The notes beneath the pieces were generated by a model that was not told the origin of the DNA, searched no databases, and saw nothing but the letters and a program-made list of their open reading frames with translations. Below, piece after piece: positions 44,315 through 51,984 of a stretch of 64,000 nt of DNA. The DNA is taken from NCBI GenBank assembly GCA_965261925.1, contig OZ253486.1, forward strand, positions 930,001 through 994,000. The letters are read 5' to 3'. Source of the DNA: Bin87 sp965261925 (GTDB lineage: Bacteria > Chloroflexota > Dehalococcoidia > Lucifugimonadales > UBA3495). The position numbers were made by a program, and so were the translations under genes. Positions within the stretch are counted from its first letter, which is position 1. Each line of letters begins with the position of its first letter.

Positions 44315-45352
44315 TCATCGTCCCCGGATGATCCTGATGATTGAGTCGCCGTGCTGCTCTATAGTTGCCGGCCCGACGCCGGAGATTTCGCGCAACTGGC
44401 GAAGATCGGTTGGGCACTGTTCCGCGATCAGCGAAATGATTGCATTGGTCAGGACGTAAGGCGACATGCCTTGTCGCTCGGCTTCACCATCCCGGTAGCG
44501 CCTCAGGTCGCCGCGGATTTTTTCGCGATTAGGAGCTGTTTGTTGGGAGGTTCCAGTCGTTCGAGACGTGTTGCCGACATCAACCTGCAACATGGACTTG
44601 CTTAAGGCATCGCTGAGCTTTGCAGCTACTTCTTCGGCTGCGCCCCGGTTTACGTCAATGGTTTCACGGAGGAGCGGTTTGCCACCAGAAACCGAGCAGA
44701 TCTGCCAGAACCGCCCGTTGGTGAGCACCGCCGTGCTGCCATCGCCCAAGCACTCGGCATATTTGCTGAGTTGCTCCCTGTAGTCAGGAGAGTATCCCCG
44801 ACCCAATCGCTTTGCCTCAATGAACGCTACTGGCGCACCGTTGTACATTAGTGCGATATCCGGCCTCACGTTCCGATTGCCGGTTGGTCTATATTCCGTT
44901 CCAACCTGCGCCGGATCATGTATATCCCACCCTAAGCCGGCGAGCACCGGCATGATGAGATATTGAATGGTGCTGGTTTCGTGGTTCTCGCACTCTTGTT
45001 GGTGAAAGGTGAGGTTGGTGCGGGCTTGACCAATTACTCGTGCCGCCTCTGACGTTGGAGCAGTTACCTCCGGTTGGGGCTGTTGGTCCCAACCCTTGCT
45101 TTCGTCAGCGTACTGGTCACGTTGTTCCCGAATTTGTCCGGCCGCCGGCCGCCGTAGATTTTGTTGGTAACACTCCCTGCACACGGGGTATTCCGACGGT
45201 TTGTAGACGCCAGGGCAATTTGGACACTCATCAATTTGACCGGCCTGAGCCATACGATAGTGCTTCAAGCACAGCGGCTGGCCGGGGCGATGGGGTGGGT
45301 GATCGCAATCTTGATGGCCGCAAATTCCAGGGCCTGTAGGTATGCTGCTCAT
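44315..45352 (-). CDS. Zn-ribbon, HsdR_N-type PD-(D/E)XK, HRDC protein
   Basis: 345 residues in three modules. Residues 1-65 carry paired Cys/His motifs (CGHQDC, CLKH, CPNC, CREC), probably two zinc ribbons. Residues about 115-230 resemble the type I restriction R-subunit N-terminal nuclease: TIQYLIMPVLAGLGWD, then Asp165 (RPDIALM) and Glu179-X-Lys181 (FIEAKR). Residues about 280-345 form an HRDC domain (YVLTNAIISLIAEQCP, REISGVGPATIEQHG) that binds DNA in RecQ-type helicases. No helicase is attached. It lies 24 bases after ilvB and 43 before ilvN, somewhat AT-richer than both, so it is an insert under T-box control. Confidence 0.85.
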   Translation of the reverse strand: MSSIPTGPGICGHQDCDHPPHRPGQPLCLKHYRMAQAGQIDECPNCPGVYKPSEYPVCRECYQQNLRRPAAGQIREQRDQYADESKGWDQQPQPEVTAPTSEAARVIGQARTNLTFHQQECENHETSTIQYLIMPVLAGLGWDIHDPAQVGTEYRPTGNRNVRPDIALMYNGAPVAFIEAKRLGRGYSPDYREQLSKYAECLGDGSTAVLTNGRFWQICSVSGGKPLLRETIDVNRGAAEEVAAKLSDALSKSMLQVDVGNTSRTTGTSQQTAPNREKIRGDLRRYRDGEAERQGMSPYVLTNAIISLIAEQCPTDLRQLREISGVGPATIEQHGDSIIRIIRGR

Positions 45353-45376
45353 GGGATTTCGTTCTCAAATACGCGG

Positions 45377-47074
45377 CTAGCTGATGATGCTCTCGGCCTC
45401 GGGCTCTTCCAGCATCTCGTGCACCGACTCCCCGGCGGGAATCATCGGGTACACGAACTCGTCCTCTTTAACCACGAAGTCCACCACCACCGGCCCCGGC
45501 GTCTCCATTGCTTCCTGGATCGCGCCGGCCACGTCTTCCTGCTTGGTCACCCGGATACCCCGGATGCCGTAGGCTTCCGCCAGCTTCACGAAGTCGGGGT
45601 TGCCGCTGTAGATGGTGGCGAAGAAGTCCTTGTCGTAGAAGAAGTCCTGCCACTGCCGCACCATGCCCAGCGACCCGTTGTTCAGGATGGCGTACTTCAC
45701 GTCGATCTTGTTCTCAACGGCCGTGGCCAGGTCGCACAGCGTCATCTGGAACCCGCCGTCGCCGGCGATGGACCACACCGTCTTCTCCGGCCGGCCCACC
45801 TTGGCTCCCAGCGCCGCCGGCACTTCGAACCCCATGGCTCCGCTGCCGCCCGACGTGATCAGCGAGTTCGGCTCCTTGTAGCCGTAGTGCTGCGCCGCCC
45901 ACATCTGGTGCTGCCCGACGCCGGTCACGATGATCGCTTCCCCGTTGGTCTCGTCCGAAATCTGCTTCATCACCTGCTGCGGCAGCAGCACGTCCGACTT
46001 GCGGATGAACAGCGAGGGATGCTCCGCCCGCAGTGTGTCAGTTTCCTTGATCCAGTCCAGGTGCACGTTGGGTTGCACCATCGGTATCAGCGCGCGCAGG
46101 CTGTCCTTCAGGTCGCCCAGCACCGGCGCGTCGGCCACGATGTTCTTGTTGAACTCCGTGGCGTCCACGTCAACGTGAATGATCTTGGCGCCGGGCGCGA
46201 AATCGCTGAGCCGCCCGGTAACCCGGTCGTCGAACCGCGCCCCCAGCGCTATCACCAGGTCCGACCGGTCGATGGCCAGGCTCGCGTAAGCCATCCCGTG
46301 CATCCCCGGCATTCCCATGTTCAGCACGTGCTCGGTTGACATCGAGCCGATGCCCAGCAGCGTGGTGATCACCGGGATCTGCGCTTTCTCCGCCAGCTCC
46401 TGCAGCTCGTCCCACGCCCGAGAGATCAGGACGCCGTGCCCGGCCAGGATCACCGGCCGCTCGGCCTGGTTGATCAGGTGGGCGGCGACCCGCACCTGGC
46501 GCGCATCCGGCTCACCCGGCGGGTTGTAGCCGGGCAGGTCCACCTCGGCCGGCCACTCGAACTCAATCTTCTCGCCGGCCAGTACGTCCTTCGGCACGTC
46601 GATCAGTACCGGGCCGGGCCGCCCGGTGCGCGCGATGTAAAAGGCTTCCTTAATGGCCGGCGCGATGTCCCGCACGTCCATCACCAGGTAGTTGTGTTTG
46701 GTTACCGGCAGCGTGATGCCCGTGATGTCGGTCTCCTGGAAGGCGTCGCGGCCGATCGCCGCCCGCGGCACCTGTCCGGTGATGCACACGATGGGCACCG
46801 AGTCCATCTGCGCCGCCATCAGTCCGGTCACCAGGTTCGTTGCCCCCGGCCCCGAGGTGGCGGAGCATACCCCCACCTTGCCCGTGGCCCGGGCGTAGCC
46901 GTCCGCGGCCATCGCGGCGGCCTGCTCGTGCCGTACCAGGATGTGGCGCAGCTTGGGATAACCGGACAGCGCGCCGTAGAACGGCAGTACCGCGCCGCCG
47001 GGCAGCCCGAATATCGTGTCCACGCCCTCGCGCAGCAGGCTTTCGCAAATGATCTCCGCGCCTGTCATTTCCAT
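45377..47074 (-). CDS. ilvB: acetolactate synthase large (catalytic) subunit
   Basis: 565 residues, ThDP- and FAD-dependent. GLPGGAVLPFYGAL and the catalytic Glu region (LVRHEQAAAMAADGYARATG) near the N-terminus; FAD/middle domain with GMPGMHGMAYA and ALGARFDDRVTG; ThDP-Mg motif GDGGFQMTLCDL through NNGSLGMVRQWQ. Makes acetolactate from pyruvate for valine/leucine, or acetohydroxybutyrate for isoleucine. A T-box riboswitch precedes it, so transcription should rise when the cognate tRNA is uncharged. Confidence 0.96.
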   Translation of the reverse strand: MEMTGAEIICESLLREGVDTIFGLPGGAVLPFYGALSGYPKLRHILVRHEQAAAMAADGYARATGKVGVCSATSGPGATNLVTGLMAAQMDSVPIVCITGQVPRAAIGRDAFQETDITGITLPVTKHNYLVMDVRDIAPAIKEAFYIARTGRPGPVLIDVPKDVLAGEKIEFEWPAEVDLPGYNPPGEPDARQVRVAAHLINQAERPVILAGHGVLISRAWDELQELAEKAQIPVITTLLGIGSMSTEHVLNMGMPGMHGMAYASLAIDRSDLVIALGARFDDRVTGRLSDFAPGAKIIHVDVDATEFNKNIVADAPVLGDLKDSLRALIPMVQPNVHLDWIKETDTLRAEHPSLFIRKSDVLLPQQVMKQISDETNGEAIIVTGVGQHQMWAAQHYGYKEPNSLITSGGSGAMGFEVPAALGAKVGRPEKTVWSIAGDGGFQMTLCDLATAVENKIDVKYAILNNGSLGMVRQWQDFFYDKDFFATIYSGNPDFVKLAEAYGIRGIRVTKQEDVAGAIQEAMETPGPVVVDFVVKEDEFVYPMIPAGESVHEMLEEPEAESIIS

Positions 47075-47123
47075 ATTTCGGCTACTCCTGTGGTCTCTCC
47101 GGGTTCCGGATCGGTCGGGGCAT

Positions 47124-47150
47124 AAAAAAGCCCGACCCCGAAGGGACGGG
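47124..47150 (-). terminator. T-box-controlled intrinsic terminator
   Basis: Minus strand: CCCGTCCC, loop TTCG, GGGTCGGG, then a run of six T (47129-47124). One central mismatch. It lies directly downstream of the T-box sequence, 50 bases before the ilvB start. Confidence 0.8.
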
Positions 47151-47380
47151 TTGTGATTCCCGCGGTACCACCCTTCTTTTCCACGTCCCGCTCATGCTAT
47201 CGAGCGCTCCACGTGGAACTCTTTGTACACAGCCGTTATCGGAGCCGACCCGCCCGCCCTACGCACGCTGTCACGCTTCAGTCGAGACGCTCCGGGGCGA
47301 GTTCAGCAATTCCGGCCACCGACTTCCACCAGCCGTCGGCTCTCTATGCGGCCTTCCGCGCCTACTACTCCCCATCACCG
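47124..47380 (-). promoter_or_regulatory. T-box riboswitch upstream of ilvB
   Basis: The minus strand carries the invariant T-box AGGGTGGTACCGCGG at about 47174-47160, able to form the antiterminator, followed by an intrinsic terminator. Upstream is a Stem I-like region opening GATGGGGAGTAGTAG, with AGAGAGCCGACGG and closing GAACTCGCCCC. In the last of these, CTC (47301-47299) occupies the expected specifier position, suggesting uncharged tRNA-Leu is sensed. The T-box call is strong; the specifier is read by eye. Confidence 0.88.
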
Positions 47381-47468
47381 CGATTTAACTGCCGGGTATC
47401 CTATCATCGCCCTCCTACAGTGTCAACGAAAAGTGCGGGCTCACGCGTACCCACTTTGCACAATCGGT

Positions 47469-47552
47469 CATGGCGAGCCACCCCTCGGCCATGGCGAGCC
47501 ACCCCTCGGCCATGGCGAGCCACCCCTCGGCCATGGCGAGCCACCCCTCGGT
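47469..47552. repeat. four tandem 21-bp repeats
   Basis: Unit begins CATGGCGAGCCACCCCTCGG plus one base, at 47469, 47490, 47511 and 47532, essentially identical apart from the last base. The array runs directly into the palindromic element at 47553, whose CATTGCGAGC start resembles the unit, so the array probably grew from one end of that element. Confidence 0.9.
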
Positions 47553-47643
47553 CATTGCGAGCGCAGCGTGGCAATCTCGTCGCCGCAGGAATCCTCGCTC
47601 AATTCAACGAGATCGCCACGTCGTTGCGCTCCTCGCGATGACA
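47553..47643. repeat. TCATTGCGAG palindromic element, best copy
   Basis: Left arm CATTGCGAGCGCAGCGTGGC then AATCTCGT; right arm ACGAGATCGCCACGTCGTTG then CGCTCCTCGCGATGAC. The arms are inverted repeats with a short insertion on the right, able to fold into one long hairpin about 91 bases long. No coding capacity. It resembles a MITE or REP-type sequence. Confidence 0.8.
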
Positions 47644-48453
47644 AAGCGGGTACGCGTGAGAAAGTGCGGGTTGCGACGGGCAACCGCGTTTGGAAATTAA
47701 CGGCCGGTTACTCCGGGGGAAAGCCGGAGTCGGGAGGCCGCAAAACGCAGGTATCGGCAACGACACCGGCGGTCTCGGCGGCTGGAATCCCGCGTTCGCG
47801 GGAACGGCGGCAGCGAGCGGTGAGGGTACCAGGGCAATCGCAGTTGAAATGCGATTGCCCGGTGGGTCCTCCGCAGTCGATGGAAAGCGGTCGATGGAAG
47901 GTTGAAACTCCTTTGTAAAACTCCTTTTACGGTTGGGCGTGTTGTTGAATGTTGAACATCGGGGCTCGGGTATTGGGGTCCAGGTTGTCGGCGCCACGGC
48001 CAGACGGCGTTGTCTGCGAAATTCCAGTGCCAAGCTTCCATGTCCCGGCTTTCGCGGCGTGCGCTAGAGCCGACACGGGGCGGAGGTCACACCCGCCGCG
48101 CCACCGCGCATCCGTTCCGTTGAATAAGACGGCGTGAGGACGCGAGGCAGCGAGTTGCATATCCGACGCGCCGCAGACCGGAGCCCGCGGCGGTTTCAGG
48201 CCGTTGAACCTGGACCCGTCAACCCGATATTCCCGATGTTGTGTTCAGACGGGTGGACCGGCCATCCCCGGCGCCAGGGAGTACGGACGGCGGAACCCAG
48301 TACACGCTTCCCCGTCCCATTGGGGTCCACATGTCTGACTGGTGTACAGGGTATAGGACGGGCGTTCGTTCGCGCTTGGGTTGGGTGTCAGCAATTTTTG
48401 GCCGGCGTGGTGGTGAGGGGTGCGACGGTCTGCGGGGAGGGCCGATGCTGCGG

Positions 48454-48563
48454 CGACGAGATTGCCACGCTGCGCTCGCAATGACGGTTCGGAAGGGGCG
48501 CTCGCAATGACAGTTCGGAAGGGGCGCTCGCGGTGACGGTTGGTCTCGCAGTGACGGTTGGTT
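48454..48563. repeat. partial palindromic copies with 26-bp tandem units
   Basis: A right-arm copy GACGAGATTGCCACGCTGCG then CTCGCAATGAC at 48454-48485 continues into two 26-base units starting CTCGCAATGACGGTTCGG (48475 and 48501) and two shortened units (CTCGCGGTGACGGTTGGT and CTCGCAGTGACGGTTGGT, from 48527 and 48545). Degenerate tandem growth at an element end, as at 47469. Confidence 0.75.
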
Positions 48564-48705
48564 AGGGTATTGGAATGGCGGTTGGCAGGGGCTCGCGATG
48601 ATAATGGGGAGGGTAGCGCGATGACGAACTGGGGACAGGTGAGACCCGGAGTCCGGGTGACAAACTGGCGTTGACCCGTTGCGCACTCGCCTCTACCATG
48701 CCTAT

Positions 48706-48738
48706 CACTCAACACCTCGTCCCACTCAACACCTCGTC
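48706..48738 (+). repeat. 16-bp direct duplication before the methylase gene
   Basis: CACTCAACACCTCGTC at 48706-48721 and 48723-48738, a 17-base period. It ends three bases before the ribosome binding site of the methylase and could duplicate an operator or be neutral. Confidence 0.75.
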
Positions 48739-48750
48739 GTGGAGGGCGAC

Positions 48751-51660
48751 ATGACCGTCCAGCAACCCCGCCATAGCGAACCCAGCGCCAACAACGAACT
48801 TGGCGACCTGCTGCGCGGCATGCTGTTCGGGTGCCAGGTGCGTTCGGAGAACACGCAGCTCATCGATGGGCAGCCCAGCCTCCAGCTCGACAACCTGATC
48901 ACTGCCCCTGACCGGGCTCCGGTAGTGGTGGAAGCCGAATACGCAGCCCTTGGGTCCGGCGAAGCTGACGCATTGGGAAGGCTGGGGCTGCCGGTGGTCA
49001 ACGAGACCCATTCCATAGAAGCCGCCATCGCACTGCGTTATCCGGATTCAGTCAGGTTTGCGGATGATCTCCGTTCCGCCCTGAATTCCGCCCGGTTGTC
49101 TTACGCCGTGTTTTACGACGACGATGACAATACCCGCTTCCCGGGGTCGGGATGGCTCGAAGGCTCGGTGTCCGATCTGGCCGACCTCATCCGGCTGGTC
49201 TCGGTTCCCCATAAAGCGGTGAACGCCGCCGCGGACGCTCTGGAAGATGGCATCGACAAAGCGGCGACCATCCTCAACCAAATGGCGGAAAACCGCCGCA
49301 ACACGTCAGCCGCGATAGCGCGGCTATTGGGCATGGCGGATGTCACCCAAACCCGCCGCATGGCCTCCGCAATCCTTGCCAACGCCCTGGTGTTTCACGA
49401 GCGCATCGCGGGGATGCACGACGGCGTCAACAACCTGGAACTGGTCTGCGGTCCCGACGTGTCGAATCCCAAGTCGGCGACCCTTGCGGCCTGGGCGACG
49501 ATCCTGGACATCAACTACTGGTCCATCTTCGCAATCGCACGGGACATATTGACCCAGTTGCCGGCCAGCGAAGCCAGTCGGGTCCTGAACGTGCTGCGCA
49601 ATACCGCGGAGGAGTTCGGCGCGACCGGCGTCAACAACGCCCATGACCTGACCGGCCGCATCTTCCAGCGCCTGATTGCTGATCGCAAGTATCTGGCCAC
49701 CTTCTACACCCTGCCGGCGTCGGCCGCCCTGCTGGCTCGCCTGGCGGTTGCCAAGATGGATGGGATCGATTGGTCCGACGGCGAGGCCATCGGCAGGCTG
49801 CGGATCGGAGATTTCGCCTGCGGTACGGGCGCACTGCTTTCCGCCGTTTACGACCAGATCGCCGCCCGGCACGAGCGGGCCGGAGGCGACCCTTCCGCCA
49901 TCCACGTCCAGATGATGGAGGAAGTTCTATACGGCTGCGATGTGATGCCGTCCGCGATCCACATCACCGGGTCTACGCTGTCGGGCGCGTACCCTGACAC
50001 GCAGTTCGCCCAATCACGCCTGTACACGCTGGCTTACGGCCGGCAGCAGGATGGCAGCGTGAAGATCGGTTCGCTGGAATTGCTTCAATCGTCGGCGGCT
50101 CAATCGTTGTTCAACACCAGTGACCCCGCAATGCGAACGGGGAGCGTGGGAGAGCAGACCGCCGCCCAGATAACGGCCGACATCGCCGATGCGTCCTACG
50201 ATTTGGTCATCATGAATCCCCCGTTCACTCGTGCCACGAATCACGAAGGCGCCCACGCTGATATAACCAACCCGGCGTTTGCCGCCTTTGACGCTTCCAG
50301 AGCCGATCAGACTGCGATGGGCAACCGAATTAACCAATTGGGCAAGGGAACCTGCTATCACGGGAACGCCGGTATCGCTTCTGCGTTCGGAGCGCTGGCA
50401 GATTTGAAGCTAAAGCCCGGAGGGGTTATGGCTCTGGTACTCCCCCTTTCTGCAGCTTCCGGTTTGTCGTGGCAGAGTTTCCGAGAAATGCTGTCAGACG
50501 GGTACACCAACTTGAGTGTTTTAAGCATTGCAGCCAACGGCAAGGACATGTCGTTTTCCTCTGACACCGGTATGGCGGAATGCCTGGTAGTGGGTCGCAA
50601 GCGGTACTCCGCTCCAGCAAAGGAAAACATCCGATTCGCGTCCTTTAGCCATCGTCCTAGCGGCTTTGCCGAATCTTCTGTAATCGCCCAATCGATAATC
50701 ACTGGCGGCGAACCCCGCCAAATAAATGACGGGCCATTCGGTGGAACACGGTTAGCTATCGGCGATGACACGATAGGCGAAATGCTCGCCGCCCCGGTGC
50801 GTTCTACTGCACAGAGTTGGGGCAGCGTCCGTCTGCAAGATGCCGCATTGGCGCAGACTGCTCATGCACTTACTCGGTCAATACTATGGCTTCCCGGCAC
50901 ACCAGCAGGCCTCGACCTTGGTACAGAAATGCTCGGTACCGTAGCGAGTCTCGGTTTAGTGCATCGAGACATCACCGGGCCGGCGCCCCGCGGCCCGTTC
51001 GACAAACTTCCTGCCAGTCCAACGGCCACTTTTCCGTCCTTGTGGAATCATGATGCCAAAAAAGAAAATCGCATCGTGTGCGCGCCAGATTCCCAGTTGC
51101 AGGTGCGACAGGGAATGGAAGAAAAAGCGGCATCCGCGTGGGCAACAGCCAGCCGAAGTCACCTCAATCTCGACTTCACGTTCGGCTCCCAAGCTTTGGC
51201 CGTTGCGTTCACGGAAACAGATTCAATCGGTGGTCGGGTATGGCCGAATGTTCAGTTTGTGGACAAACGCTTGGACTTCGCCTTTGCGGTTTGGGGTAAC
51301 AACACACTGGGATTGCTTTTATGGTGGTGGCATTCGAGCCGTCAACAATCCAGCAAAGCTGGGATGACCATCAGAACCGCGGAGTCCTGCCCCGTCCTCG
51401 ACTTCCGCACCCTGACTGACACCCAACTAATCGTCGCCGAAAATATATTCGACGAGTTTCGGGATTTGGAGCTCCAACCGGCCTACCTCGCCGACGCTGA
51501 TCCCAACCGCGCCCTCCTCGACCGCCGTGTCATCTGCGACCTGCTCGGTTTCGATGCGGGCGTCTATGCCGGCGTTCGCCGCCTCTCGGCCAAGTGGTGC
51601 AAGGAACCCTCCGTCCGCGGCGGCAAGGCCCGCCCCAAATCCGCCTCGCTGATTATCTGA
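48751..51660 (+). CDS. stand-alone N6-adenine DNA methyltransferase
   Basis: 969 residues. SAM-binding motif I DFACGTGALL at about 354-363; catalytic motif IV NPPF at about 489-492, after YDLVIM. Following the core are beta-rich and target-recognition-like regions (to about 880). The N-terminus has a helical region and PDRAPVVVEAEY, a D...ExE pattern recalling a PD-(D/E)XK site with the Lys replaced. No restriction, specificity or BREX partner gene is adjacent. It could be an orphan methylase or a type IIG-like enzyme with a dead nuclease. ATG at 48751 has GGAGGG four bases upstream. The 3' third is locally AT-richer. Confidence 0.8.
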   Translation: MTVQQPRHSEPSANNELGDLLRGMLFGCQVRSENTQLIDGQPSLQLDNLITAPDRAPVVVEAEYAALGSGEADALGRLGLPVVNETHSIEAAIALRYPDSVRFADDLRSALNSARLSYAVFYDDDDNTRFPGSGWLEGSVSDLADLIRLVSVPHKAVNAAADALEDGIDKAATILNQMAENRRNTSAAIARLLGMADVTQTRRMASAILANALVFHERIAGMHDGVNNLELVCGPDVSNPKSATLAAWATILDINYWSIFAIARDILTQLPASEASRVLNVLRNTAEEFGATGVNNAHDLTGRIFQRLIADRKYLATFYTLPASAALLARLAVAKMDGIDWSDGEAIGRLRIGDFACGTGALLSAVYDQIAARHERAGGDPSAIHVQMMEEVLYGCDVMPSAIHITGSTLSGAYPDTQFAQSRLYTLAYGRQQDGSVKIGSLELLQSSAAQSLFNTSDPAMRTGSVGEQTAAQITADIADASYDLVIMNPPFTRATNHEGAHADITNPAFAAFDASRADQTAMGNRINQLGKGTCYHGNAGIASAFGALADLKLKPGGVMALVLPLSAASGLSWQSFREMLSDGYTNLSVLSIAANGKDMSFSSDTGMAECLVVGRKRYSAPAKENIRFASFSHRPSGFAESSVIAQSIITGGEPRQINDGPFGGTRLAIGDDTIGEMLAAPVRSTAQSWGSVRLQDAALAQTAHALTRSILWLPGTPAGLDLGTEMLGTVASLGLVHRDITGPAPRGPFDKLPASPTATFPSLWNHDAKKENRIVCAPDSQLQVRQGMEEKAASAWATASRSHLNLDFTFGSQALAVAFTETDSIGGRVWPNVQFVDKRLDFAFAVWGNNTLGLLLWWWHSSRQQSSKAGMTIRTAESCPVLDFRTLTDTQLIVAENIFDEFRDLELQPAYLADADPNRALLDRRVICDLLGFDAGVYAGVRRLSAKWCKEPSVRGGKARPKSASLII

Positions 51661-51688
51661 CACTCCCGCCCTTACATTTTTGGCAGAT

Positions 51689-51779
51689 GTCGTTGCGAGA
51701 AGGGCAGCGACGCGGTGATCCTGTCGTTCGAAGGATGGTTCCTCCGCCAACGGGATTGCCGCGCTGCGCCCGCAATGAC
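51689..51779. repeat. TCATTGCGAG palindromic element, third copy
   Basis: Left arm GTCGTTGCGAGAAGGGCAGC; right arm GGGATTGCCGCGCTGCGCCC ending CGCAATGAC. About 91 bases, the same size as the copy at 47553, 28 bases after the methylase stop. The methylase is therefore flanked by copies on both sides. Confidence 0.65.
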
Positions 51780-51984
51780 CGTTGGCCGGGGGTCGCAGTG
51801 ACGAGGGCAAATGCGCGCGGAATGGCGGCTTGAATGACGGCGGGTACGCGTGAGGCCAGCCCCATCGTTGACACTGCGCCGGCCTGCTGGTACGGTATTT
51901 CGGCAGACTGTGCCGCATTCTGTCTGGACGCCGCTTCTGGTCCGCGCCGACCGCCGCACAAATCGTAACCTCGAGGGAGATCCC

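Larger units (their letters stand above)
47400..48750. other. repeat-rich intergenic region, no gene supported
   Basis: About 1.35 kb without a convincing gene. Several frames stay open by base composition only. It holds a four-copy 21-bp tandem array, a palindromic element, a second cluster of partial copies and a 17-bp duplication (listed separately). The ilv operon promoter must lie at its left end (minus strand) and the methylase promoter at its right end. Confidence 0.6.

Noticed and set aside
47469..47552. CRISPR array
   Set aside because: The 21-bp units are contiguous with no spacers and no cas genes are present anywhere in the window.
47153..48484. several + strand frames in the repeat-rich region right of ilvB
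   Set aside because: They run through the T-box, tandem arrays and palindromes, so their codons are repeats rather than protein.
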